A DNA stretch of 64,000 nt from Plectrocnemia conspersa (taxonomy: Eukaryota; Arthropoda; Insecta; Trichoptera; Polycentropodidae), in assembly GCA_009617715.1 (NCBI GenBank), contig VTFK01000174.1, positions 1-64,000 on the forward strand, given 5' to 3'. Each line of letters opens with the position of its first letter. Within the stretch, counting starts at the first letter, position 1. The translations under genes were made by a program, and so were the position numbers. Below the pieces are notes generated by a model, which saw only the letters and a program-made list of their open reading frames with translations, made no database searches and was not told the DNA's origin. Shown one piece after another: positions 47,375-62,681 of this stretch.

Positions 47375-49707
47375 AAAATAAATATGAATCTGTTGACATA
47401 TAAATTATAATCGTCGAAATTTATTATCAAAGGAAACACATAATTATAAATAAATCTAAAAGATAATTTTTATTATTTATTTCAAAATTTTCATTTCATA
47501 GATGATTATTAAATAAATATATATTTTGTATATAAACAAATAAAATATTATAAAAATGATGGCTTTTTATATTAGCTAGAATTACTTTTAAATTACATAG
47601 AAAAATATATATTTCTATATGCGTCGATGCAGTTGTAGTAATCGTTTTTTTATGCATCGCTGTTTCGATATCAGCGAAGACTACTATCGTGTAAATGTTA
47701 ACAACCAGTTAGATCTAGAATCGAAGGGGAAAACGACCGAAGTTGGAATGCTATTTACAAATTCGCTTTTGGTAGCGATTATATTTTTGTATATACAGGT
47801 ATAGTTTATTGGAAATTTAGATATTTCATACTTTTTGGAGAGGGGAACGATACTAAAATTTGATAATGTATTGCTAACTGTGCGCGATTAATTTTTATTT
47901 TTTATTAAAATCGTTTTTTGGTGTCAAAAAGAAAATGCGGGGCCCGTCAAAAATCTTAGAAAAAGAGAAAAAATAATAAAATTAATGGTAATAAATATTT
48001 ATTCGACTATAACATTTATTTCACAAAAACTTTGCGCGCTTTTCCACTAGTAAATTCAGATATTATTTTAAAATATATAGGTGGAAGAAGGGAGAACTTT
48101 GAATTTGGTTAGAAATATGCATGTCATTTAACTACTAATTCTAATGAAAGCAAAATATTTCAAAACGATCCCCTTTTTCCCCCCACCTCTCACTTTGGAA
48201 AAGATAGAATGACGTTCCGTATTCTAAACCAGAAATTATCGAGTTATCCTTTAAAGAAAATCTAAAAGAACGGTGTCGAATCTATCGCGATAATATTTTT
48301 TTAAACGTCATATCTAAATACATTTTTATTAGTAAAAATATAGTTTAACTGATAGGCGCTAATGAAATTATATGCTGCTCTAAAATGTCTATGAAACTCA
48401 ATTTTGTGGCAATTATTGACACTGATTGAGCCGCTGTAATAGTATTTAATTGAGTATTTATACAGTTACGTGTTAAAAGTTAAATGTGTAAGCGGACGGT
48501 GCACGAGGCACGCACCGACATGCGAACCCGCCAGAGTTGCCACGAGAAGAATATCCATCACGCAGTGCTACCAGAGTGTTGCCAAGTTTTGCCCATAATA
48601 AACCTAAATAAATACATATATAAATAGGCCCCCTATCCTACTTCGGCCCTAGCAAATTACAATTGCGAAATTCAACTAGGAAGAGAGAATGGGGGCCTTG
48701 GTGTTGCTGCACTACACCAGGTGAGGTTGGTGGAGCTGGTTTTAAAAAAGAAAAATAATTAAACGTTGGAGGCACAAAGGTAACAAAGTCGTGACGTATC
48801 GTGGGATGTAAAGTGACGATAGGTGACGTAGACGTTGCGGCGGCGCAGGTCTCAATTATCAGGCAGCTTACCACGCGCGTGCTTAATTAAATGACGCGCG
48901 TGGCGGAGTTTGTAGATTGGGGCGCAGACTTTGTTTGAAAGGCTTCAGGGGCGCTGCTTCTGGGAGCACATCTAGGGCTCCATGAGGCGTGAGGGCGCAG
49001 CTTTGAGCAGCGCTTAGCGTGTTTTTCTTCAAGCGGCGTGGAACCAGCGTAGACCCGGTATAGGTCTCCAAGGGGCGCGAGCAGAACGCGCATGTCCGGG
49101 AGCGCGTTGGGGGTTGCGTGTCGCCAAGTTTTGGCCATAATAAATCTAAATAATACATATATAAATTAAAGTTCAAACAACATAATCGAAAGAACGTCGC
49201 ATCTCGCATATTGCTCCATAGTTTGTTTACCTTTCAACATTATACTAAATTTTAAAAATTTTATGACGGGAGGTGACAGGAGGTGGAGTATGTTTTATTA
49301 AAAAATATAAGTATAGAGTTGCCACGAGAAGCGCGTTCGTTACGCTAATGCTACCAGAGTGCCGTCAAGTTTTGGACATAATAAACCTTAATAAATAGGC
49401 TCCCTACAATATGATAGCTATCCTTACCGATACTGGCATAAGAGTGATGGTCAAAGTATATTGAAACCGAATTTTGTCAAAGTATATTAAACAGTGGCGA
49501 ATGCCATGTGAATGCAATTTACGTGCTGCTTGGTATAATGGCGTATCAGTTTGTAAAATGTATTTATTTAAAAATATATTGTCATAAGAAGAAATATGGT
49601 AATAAATGGTCGAAAATATCGGCGTTACGGGCAAAAAGATACGACGAACGAAGACCGTTTGACGTTCGGCTGCTCGATATAAATAAAATAGGATTTGATA
49701 AGATTTG
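47375..49707. repeat. Repeat cluster including GCCAAGTTTTGGCCATAATAAA family
   Basis: 48325-48405 is the reverse complement of sequence at 31868-31940. Related blocks at 48537-48610 and 49318-49385 share GCCACGAGAAG, TGCTACCAGAGTG and CCAAGTTTTG(G/C)CCATAATAAA. A third end is at 49115-49165. Between them (48640-49120) lies a GC-richer segment with no recognised coding content. From 47375 to 48300 only AT-rich sequence was seen. These look like copies of a dispersed short repeat related to the foldback at 35758. Confidence 0.5.
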
Positions 49708-50155
49708 ATGGAGGCTGCGGTTACCAATCTCGAGAAATCGGTCAATTTTCGTTTAATTTTGGTTGCATTTAAAATTTTCTCTTTCAGACTACAATTGTTA
49801 TGATTTTCGACATCAGGTGAAGAAAACCGACGAAAGACTGGATATGATGGCCTGGAAGATAGATACGGTAGAGCGGCACATAACCGAAGCCGACGAAAAC
49901 CCCGACGACTCGGTGTTGAGGCTTTTGGAGTCCGTCACGGAGGTAAATCAATGTAGCAAAAACGGAAGCATAAAAATGAACCCATTATTATTGGTGCAAC
50001 AGGTGCGGAACGACTATCAGAACTTACGACGCGAGATTCTCGAAGTGCAAGAGCTCCAAAAGCAGGTGAGCGACCGTCTGCGGAAGCAAGTGCGCCAGGT
50101 CCAAGGAAACTTCTCCCATCTGAAGGAACGCATCGCGGCCGTGCCGCACAATTGA
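49708..50155 (+). CDS. SKA2: Spindle and kinetochore-associated protein 2
   Basis: Three exons (49708-49740, 49817-49942, 50003-50155) encode 103 residues. SKA2 is the small coiled-coil subunit of the Ska complex that links kinetochores to microtubules. The product begins MEAAVTNLEKS and joins directly to VKKTDERLDMMAWKIDTVER. This aligns position by position with the start of vertebrate SKA2 (MEAEVDKLE...SDLDYI). It continues with SVLRLLESVTEVRNDYQNLR and a helical C-terminus EVQELQKQVSDRLRKQVRQ. Introns are 76 and 60 bp with GT-AG ends. The second is a multiple of three with no stop, so retention would add 20 residues. The family call rests on alignment by eye of a small divergent protein, so it is good but not certain. 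Confidence 0.75.
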
Positions 50156-52079
50156 ACGTTGCTCCTATTCGTACCTTTACCACGTGCACAATAATTTTTA
50201 TATGCAACATTTTGTAAACTGTTACTTCCTATTCACACTTTACATGTGAAACTTAGGTTTAGTCAAATAACAATATCACAAACTCATCGCATGATTATGT
50301 TTGCTTTTTATTTTTTAACCTTACCTCTTAGCGATAATTCAAAATACATTGTATTACGTGTAGTTTGCATCTTCCCTTAGACTTAAGCCACAAAGAGCAA
50401 TGATATAACCACATGTCTGATCTATGTATAAGCATCGTTTCTTTATTACATATACAATAATACGGATATATACTTTCCGTTTTCTTAGTATTAAATCGCT
50501 TTTTATTCCATTTTTGCAATATCGTACGTTTGTCAATTCTTTTCTATAATATATTAGGATACGTTCGGGTCGACGTCTTCCAGATTCTGACTTTTCGCTC
50601 ATTCTCTATTCTTTATAAAACGCCGGTAAGTCTGAATGAGAGCGGAAGACTGATTGTTCAGTGGATTTTTTTACCGTCGATTTTCGACAAGGTGAGTATA
50701 ATGGCAAGTTGTTTTTCATTTTTTATTTTAACTTTTACTATTATTTTTAATTTCTCCTATTCGCTAAATGTCTGTAAATTATTAAATATAATTTCCATCG
50801 TATCGATGGGTTTATACACAATTGCGTTATTCGTATTATCTATATTATACTATATAGTTGGCGAAAGTTGTGCTGTCGATTGAGTAATCGTAAGAATTTG
50901 GAGACAATAAGATTAAAATCGACGCACTTCTAATTTAACTGGCAGTTTCACACGATACAAAACCTAACGAGAACGAATCTGGAGAGCGGTATCGAGCCCC
51001 GACGCACCGAGGTTAATATCAGTATTGAAACGTATCTTATAATTATCGTATAGTTAAGTGTATTAGTTTAATTAAGTGGAAAACATGTCTGATACTGTGT
51101 ACTTATATACGTGTAAGCGTAGCTAAATGTGTGAAGCGATCGGTTTTAGTATCCGTATTAAATAGGATATTCGCAGCGATCGCCGATGTCCGATGCTAAA
51201 TTGATCGCAATCGATGATCGGTTGCTAGTTAAAAGTTGACTCCGGCGTCGACGATCTGTTGGGATATCCGCCCTTATTGCGAGGGATTGCACTTTAGAAA
51301 TGTAGAACTAATCGCTACGATTGGAATATTTCAAAGTATCCCAATTGCAGCGCCTATAAAACGGCAATTCTTTATTATGCATGAATAAATATAACCAACG
51401 ATATCGGTTCGAAAAATTCTGGTTCAATTAAAGAATTGCCGTAGTAATATCAATGTTAGCGCATCCCAAAACTATTCTAAACATTAGTCGTTGTAGTTGT
51501 TGAAGTATATTTCCATAGTGAAATTTGTATCTCATATATACTGTTACGTACTCGCATATATACACACACACACACAACACAATACTAACCTGATATATTT
51601 TATATTTTAATATCTATAGCTGTTATTCGGCAATTTTTAGAGTACATCGTAAAACGTAGTACAATAAGTTTAGGTTAATTTAATCGAAAGCAATTTTCGT
51701 ATATAAATTCTTATACATATGTTATGTAACTTATGTGCCAAAATATATGTTAACTAAACAATAACTCGATGCCTAATTATCGTGATAAGGAGCACTATTT
51801 TTTTAAATAATTCAATGCAACTAGAATTAATTTATTCTCGTAAACGTACGGAGTAGATCCATTCGTTTATGTTTATCTCGAAACTATTCTACGTTCCTAT
51901 CGTACCATCGATGAAGTAATATGACCAATTGTAATTTTCGCTCCAGTTGTTTCTGTGTATTTTGTTATTAATTAAATACGTTTGTGTTAGTTTCAGTGTT
52001 TCATTATATCCAATTTTCAGTTAAAATACAAAATTTGCCAATATTCGGACGATTATCGGCGAAATATTTCCTCCAAGCG
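50156..52079. other. AT-rich intergenic stretch
   Basis: An open frame at 50530-50883 would encode a 117-residue hydrophobic protein with possible membrane segments, but AT-rich DNA gives such frames by chance and no family is recognised. A short CA microsatellite lies at about 51563-51579. No RNA gene was recognised. Confidence 0.4.
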
Positions 52080-52575
52080 GTGGTGAAGCTAACGCAGGTG
52101 ATGATCCTCAGGGTTCTTGTGGTTGTCTGCAGCGAGTGTCAGGATGTAGTTCTTCTTACGGCGATGGTCGCTCGGGAGTTCCAGGTCGTCTCTTCGCGTC
52201 TGTCTGTCGATGGTCTCTTCGGGTGGCTGCTGGTGACAGCCTTACTCTCTGACCGTGTCTCTCCCCATCGGAGTCCGGGCTTATATATTTTAAGGCTATG
52301 TGCAGCGATCTTCCAGCCAATCGTTTCAGTCGCTTCGTAGAATGGTGAAATACGTCTACGCCTTTAGAAAGCTACGTTCGCTCGTCCAATGTCGTATTGC
52401 ATTTTTCGGAAATGTCACGGATGTGGTGATTTATGATATCCGTGATCGTTTCGTCTCAAAGGGATTCTCTTAACGACGGAGAATATTTACTATGAGCTCG
52501 TGTTCTGTGCGGTCTCTAATGAATGACGTTTTGGACCATTAACGCGAGCTTAGGGTTTCAAACGTGGTCGCCACA
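52080..52575 (-). mobile_element. LTR-like element, copy D
   Basis: On the minus strand it starts TGTGGCGACCACGTTTGAAA and contains the GATCACGGATATCATAAATC block, the GATTGGCTGGAAGATCGCTG block and the TATATAAGCCCGGACTCC promoter block seen in the other three copies. It is the best-preserved copy at its 5' end. The 3' limit (low coordinate) is approximate. Confidence 0.6.
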
Positions 52576-54132
52576 GTAGTAAAATAAATCAGACCCTTAA
52601 AACGTTGAGAATCATTGACTTTTAATATAATTACTATAAATGCAATATAGAATAATAATAAATAAATATCAACCGAATTAATTATGAAAAAAATACGTAA
52701 AATTAACTTATTACTCAAAGAGATAAGTAGCTGGATCATTACAGTCGTAAGCAAGTCTATGAAACCAGGATGGATACATTGCGAGGGTTACTAGATAATG
52801 TTCCGAAACCCTAAACAAAAAAATCTAGAGAATGTAAGTGTTGTACATAGCACCCTTCAGTAACTTGAAGAAATGCTTTACAATTTATGCATAACTTTCT
52901 ACGAAAACATAGTATTTGGGGAGGATAGGGGGCATTTGCACCGGGGTCCTAAAATACGATTTTATATTATTATTAAAAAAAATATATAAAGAACAATTTT
53001 TCTTTCATTAAAAAGGAATTTTACTGTAATTTAATGGTATATTTTCAATGTTAGCATGGTAAAGGGTTAAAAAATATTTTTTTAACTCCCTTATATATAG
53101 TGGAGTGACTTAATGATGGTCTCATAGTAATCATATATTTTACTCTCTGCAAATATTCTTTGTTCTGTGGTTACCATACAGTTGTTTTCAGCGTTGATCT
53201 ACTATTTTTTAGGTCTTAAACGCGTAAATTTACTTAACAACTATAATACAATAAACAACTACTACCTATGTGGTTATTTTGCTTTACTATAAATTTTAAA
53301 ATTATTTGCGAAAAATAATTGATGGCAAATTGGTGTATGACATTTGATTGTATATCAGCTTATGTTAATTGTTATGTGTTATTCGTATGAGGGGAGGGGC
53401 AACTTAGTTTTTGTCTGCAACATAGGGCCGGCTCTGGGCATATCAGGATTATTGGCTTCCATTTCAAATTACTTTCTTGTGAATAATACAATAAATAAAC
53501 AAAGGCTCTGAATACCTTGTATTTTCACAAGCTTCATATTTTTTTGTTATTTAATTGTCTATTGATGTTACTCACAATGTGCTTAACCTTTCTACCTAGC
53601 AACTGTTCGGTAAAAGGCTAATAGATTGAATTATATATACATATATTTTCTCGGAACTCAATTAATACACCATCGATTAGTGGCTTTAATTTATTAGTTA
53701 ACAAGAGTTATGAATATCGTATTGAGTGTATGGCGATCCCGAGACGACCGTCCGGGACGCATCATACGCAAAAGTGAAGTCCCGCTCCTTGATCCTTGAT
53801 CATGACGTTTTTGGTGTACCGTGGATGTTGATCCTTTTACACCTTTGTCTGTCTGAAAAGATAATGTATATATTATCTGTGTTTTATCTGTTGTTTAGAT
53901 ATGGGTTGGGCTGGGTTTGCGGTAATGGGAGGGGAGGTGGTTGGTAGTTGGCGGGTTAGGATACCTTGTGGGCGTTTGTGTTTGTGGGGGATGGTGTTTG
54001 GATCTAGGTCCGCTAGGTGTTTGATGGAATTGTTGTCTATCTTAGGGATGTGCCTGTAGAACTGTTGAGCTAGTTTGAGAATGTGGTCAAAGAGGTATGG
54101 CGTGTTTGTGTCGTTATGTATTTGTTCGTTCC
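52576..54132. other. Repeat-rich spacer
   Basis: A minus-strand hAT-type end, CAGAGCCGGCCCTATGTTGC, ends at about 53438. TAAAGGG followed by TTAA near 53064 resembles a piggyBac-type end. The block at about 53545-53625 (TGTCTATTGATGTTAC, AATGTGCTTA, AGCAACTGTTC) matches the left part of 11335-11400 inside the hAT element. No gene is seen. Confidence 0.4.
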
Positions 54133-54800
54133 TTACGAACCATGGCGCTTTTTACACTTGTGCGTAAAATCTTGTTTTGGCATAAATCTTTTGATGTGAG
54201 TTAGGGCTACTGTACCCCATATAGGGGAGGCGTATGTTAAAGTGGGTCTGATGATGGCTTTGTAAAGCAATAGTTTGTTTTTTAGGTTGAGGACGCTACG
54301 TCTTCCTATGAGTGGGTATAGGGCTCCGTAGGCGGCTGTAGCTTTTCTTGCCGTGTTAGCTATGTGGGGCCCCCAGGTCAATTTTTTGTCTAGGGTGAGG
54401 CCGAGGTATTTGACTTGGGTTGACCAAGGAATTGGGGTGTTTCTAATTTTAAGTCTGGGTGGGTTTTACAACTTTTTTTTTTTGTGAATATTAGTCCTTG
54501 GCTTTTGTCTGGATTAATTTTAAAGCGCCATTTGGCGTACCATAATTCTAATTTGTCTATTTCTTTCTGAGCACGCGAAATGGCAAGAGGAATAGATTTG
54601 GACGAGCTTAAAAGCGCAGTGTCGTCCGCGTAGAGTGCAAGTATGGTGTGACGGTTGGATGGCTTGGGGACGTCGGACGTGAAGATGTTGAACAGTAGCG
54701 GTGAGATTATGGAGCCTTGAGGTACTCCTGCTTTGATTTGTCTTGAAGTCCCGCTGAGCCGCGCGCCCGAACTAAGCGGCGTCGTACAATGACGCCGCAT
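54133..54800 (-). pseudogene. Jockey-like LINE reverse-transcriptase remnant
   Basis: The minus strand encodes RQIKAGVPQGSIISPLLFNI, then LALYADDTALLSSS (catalytic YADD) and LELWYAKWRFKINPDKSQ in one frame (54760-54390). TWGPHIANTARKATAAYGAL and LLYKAIIRPTLTYASPIWG follow in another frame (54381-54133). This is the central and C-terminal part of a Jockey-type reverse transcriptase. It is 5' truncated and frameshifted near 54385, so it is inactive. Confidence 0.85.
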
Positions 54801-55245
54801 TCCCGCAGCCGCAAGCAACGCGAGGAGTGGGGATACCTTAACGCACCCGACCGGGAATATAAGGCGGGGCCAAAAGCTCACTTGACACATTCTACTCAGG
54901 ACTTCTGACACTGCAACACTCACTGGACTACACGGATTCTACACCTCGCCTCCTGTTCGAGCAACCATCTCCAGGACACGCGCTCGAGGTTTAATATCGA
55001 CGACTGTCGAAGGATCCCAGTCAACACGTGTCAAGAGCGTACCGGACGATTTCATAAGGGCCACTTTGTACAGTTCGCTGTACAAACGTCCTATCACAGA
55101 TCGTCAACCGGACTGCCGATAACTACAAAACAGAAGCGTAACCCACGACCGCTTCAAGTGCTTAGTCTAGTAATTTATTGTATTTTTATAGCACCAGCAT
55201 AATGTCATCGCACAATAAACATAATGCTTTGTAATTAGCGATTCC
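54770..55245 (+). mobile_element. Second LTR-like sequence, unrelated to copies A-D
   Basis: A GC-rich segment contains a TATA-type box GGAATATAAGGCGGGG (about 54856), a CACATTCTACTCAGG-like initiator region and, about 350 bp later, CAATAAACATAATGC (about 55213). A Pol II promoter and polyadenylation signal in one strand within about 450 bp suggest a solo LTR. It abuts the LINE remnant, so one inserted into the other. The ends are not defined. Confidence 0.4.
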
Positions 55246-55966
55246 AACTATTCCTCATTATCAACTATTCGAATATCGAATAGTATAACTTAAACTATTC
55301 GAATAGTTTCTGACTTATAAAAATAATATTTAAAATTCAAATTTATCGTTTAATTTTGTTTAGCTTCAACATTCTGTACAGAACGACATACAAATAAATA
55401 GATAAAATTCAGTTTTTGACAGTCCTTTAAAATTGCAATTTTAATTTATACATAATATAAAATCAAACGGCAATAATTAATTCCGCAGTATTATAATATT
55501 TAAAATTTGCAGCTGCATCAAATTACTCAAACCATACTTCTGCAATTTCTGGCATTTCTCGGACGCTAGACAAAGGAACATCCGCTCCTGAGATAGGCGT
55601 TATCGCCACATATATTCGAATTGGAATCTCTATTTGTAATATAATTCGATAACAAAATAATTCACACTCTACTCGGCTTTAGAAGCATGACGTGCGAAGT
55701 ACACTAGTCTCTTCTTTTCTGGCTTTGACAGTGACATGGTGAATATCCACGGGTAAATCACAAAAAGCGTTACACTGGGAAGAATAGCTGCATAACGTCA
55801 CAACGGAATGCGAAGCAATAGGAGCACCACATACAGTCATATCTCGCAACTTCTTAACTCGACGGTTCGCCGCATCGTTACGGCGCATATTTTGAAGACG
55901 TAAATAAAAGATTGGTATCTGTGAATCGTGTGTCCACTACGATTTTCCAAGAACATCTAGCATAAT
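55246..55966. repeat. Right part of a split hAT-like copy, plus AT-rich DNA
   Basis: 55690-55900 is related to 11400-11560 of the hAT element at 10708: shared blocks include GCATAACGTCAC, AAGCAATAGGAGCACC and CTTAACTCGACGGTT. The left part of the same family is at 53545-53625. About 2 kb of LINE and LTR sequence lies between the two parts. The rest of this stretch is AT-rich, with an AACTATTCGAATA motif repeated three times at 55262-55310. Confidence 0.5.
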
Positions 55967-56198
55967 CCTTTCACTGCGGCTGATATTTTGCGCGCCATTT
56001 CGAAATTTGTTAATATGTAAGGGGCATCTATTTGTGCCATATTTTATATTATGTTCAATAAATTCAATTAATTTACAGTCTTAAATTATACCAAATAAGC
56101 AGATTATTAGGTTCAAAGGTTTATGGCATCTTTAGGTGCCCAATGAGTACTGGCGATTTTCTTGATGACGTCTATAGAAACCATCGGCAGTGAAAGTG
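55967..56198. mobile_element. TTAA-flanked MITE, copy B
   Basis: The left end is CCTTTCACTGCGGCTG and the right end, reverse-complemented, is CACTTTCACTGCCGATG, next to TTAA at 56199-56202. The whole 232 bp is alignable with 9964-10199. The left flank ATAAT is a likely mutated TTAA. It fits a piggyBac-type non-autonomous element. Confidence 0.65.
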
Positions 56199-57543
56199 TT
56201 AAGCAATAGAAATGCAGTTAAAAATTTAAATAAAAAATTCAATCTTTTTAATAGTATATATTTTCTTCTCAACACTGTTTTTACATTAAACATTTTTTAT
56301 ATAAACATTACGGAATGTAATATGAAACTGTTGTATATATGTAATAATAATAATAATATTAATAATAATACAACTCTCGTAATCAGGCTTATATTAATAT
56401 TTGTGTATAATGAACACTCGTCACGGTATACAAATTATTATTAATAATTTCAACATTTCTACTCAGACGTACATTTATTATATAATATTTATATATATAA
56501 TAATTAAATCGCATATATAAAGATTCAGCTATAAAAAAATATCACAGGCAAAATTATTAACGGAATTACTATTGAATCTTTATGAAAAAGTTCAACTTTG
56601 ATCATATCAAAATTGACCAAATACACCGAGAATTTAATATATAATATTTAGCATTATATATAATATACAATATAATTAACAAACCTTCAAATTTGTTGTT
56701 AATTTATTTAGAAATTGCGCTTAAATCTCACAACCAGATATTTACTTGAAAATTACAATTTTTAATATATTTATCCAATAATAATAAGCAATTGGGTGTA
56801 TTGTCCGAATGTCCGATTATTCCCGAAAGGAATAGGAATGCGTATCGAATTTTATTTTAAAGTCAGAATGAACAATTTAATACAGGAAATTGGTCCCATT
56901 TACAAATGGAATGAAATAAAATCTAGTGATTAATGAGTGAATGATCTTTAACAATATATTTTTTAATATATTCGAAGCGATTAACATAAGCAATCTTATC
57001 GAGTCGTAAAGCTAAAATTCTAAATTGCAATAATACGACTATCATTAAACACGTGGATTGTAAAAATCAGACTTCTGTAAAAATACTTTAGTTATATATA
57101 CAGAAAGGTGAAAAAAATATATATATTCGTTTATCGTGTTTCGACAAAATTTTAATAAAGCGTGTCAATCAGAAAAGTTATCAGAAAATATTATGGCAAA
57201 TGAACCACTCAATAATTTAATATCATGGAAACGTCATTATGTAACATGAGATCCATTCTTCGCTAAATAATATTTTGTATGATTTTATATAAATACATTT
57301 CGATGATTTTTCAAAGGGTACGATGCTAATTATTTAATCATAAATTAAATTTTTAAATAATAAATTGGGCACATTTTTATCTTACATCTGTTTTTATAAA
57401 ATATAACAATATACTTTACTTCCTGACACACTATATTTAAAATACTTTTTTGTACCGATTCTGTATATATATATTCATATATATCGCGTTGTCATGGTAA
57501 ACTTCTTACATGATTATTGTACGTACGAATACGCAAAAGTAAA
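56199..57543. other. AT-rich 3' flank of LIM kinase
   Basis: Very AT-rich, with an AATAAT/TATAAT-rich patch at 56340-56520. It probably contains the 3' UTR of the minus-strand kinase. No other gene is recognised. Confidence 0.5.
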
Positions 57544-62268
<4,725 letters not shown>

Positions 62269-62480
62269 CTACAATTTAATATCGTTGTTATTCGTACATA
62301 GATATAATATTAAAATGCATTACATTATAGCAATAAACGAGCAGTTTTAACGATTAAAGCTTTAAGATATCAGCATTACATTATACGGTTTTGTAGTAAG
62401 AAATGTTAGTTAAAATGTTTTTATAATAAATTAATATTTTTAACAAATAACTTATTGACGAGTTACTTTAATTAGATGTA

Positions 62481-62679
62481 CAGTAGACTCCCCAATAATA
62501 CAGTAAATTGGGGACGTGCTATTTGGATGTTTCTTTATTTGTGAGATGTGCCAAAGGGAGGATTCTCACCACACGTGCCTGATTCATATGTACGTATTGC
62601 AAAAAATTGTATGAGTATTTTCTAGTACACACCCAAATAGCACGTCCCCAATTTACCGTATTATTGGGGGGGTCTACTG
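62481..62679. mobile_element. pogo-like (Tc1/mariner) MITE
   Basis: TA lies on both sides (62479-62480 and 62680-62681). The element begins CAGTAGACTCCCCAATAATA and ends with the inverted complement, and the arms continue to pair through GTAAATTGGGGACGTGC and CTATTTGG, about 46 bp each. CAGTAGACTCCCC-type ends with TA duplications are typical of pogo/Tigger-like elements. It lies upstream of the LIMK PDZ exon, probably in an intron. Confidence 0.85.
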
Positions 62680-62681
62680 TA

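Noticed and set aside
49508..49708. 66-residue open frame just upstream of SKA2 as its N-terminus
   Set aside because: It is in a different frame, ends at the SKA2 start, and SKA2 proteins begin with the MEA...LE sequence at 49708.
50530..50883. Hydrophobic 117-residue open frame
   Set aside because: AT-rich DNA yields Phe/Ile/Leu-rich frames by chance; no family or conserved motif was seen, so it is noted only in the spacer entry.
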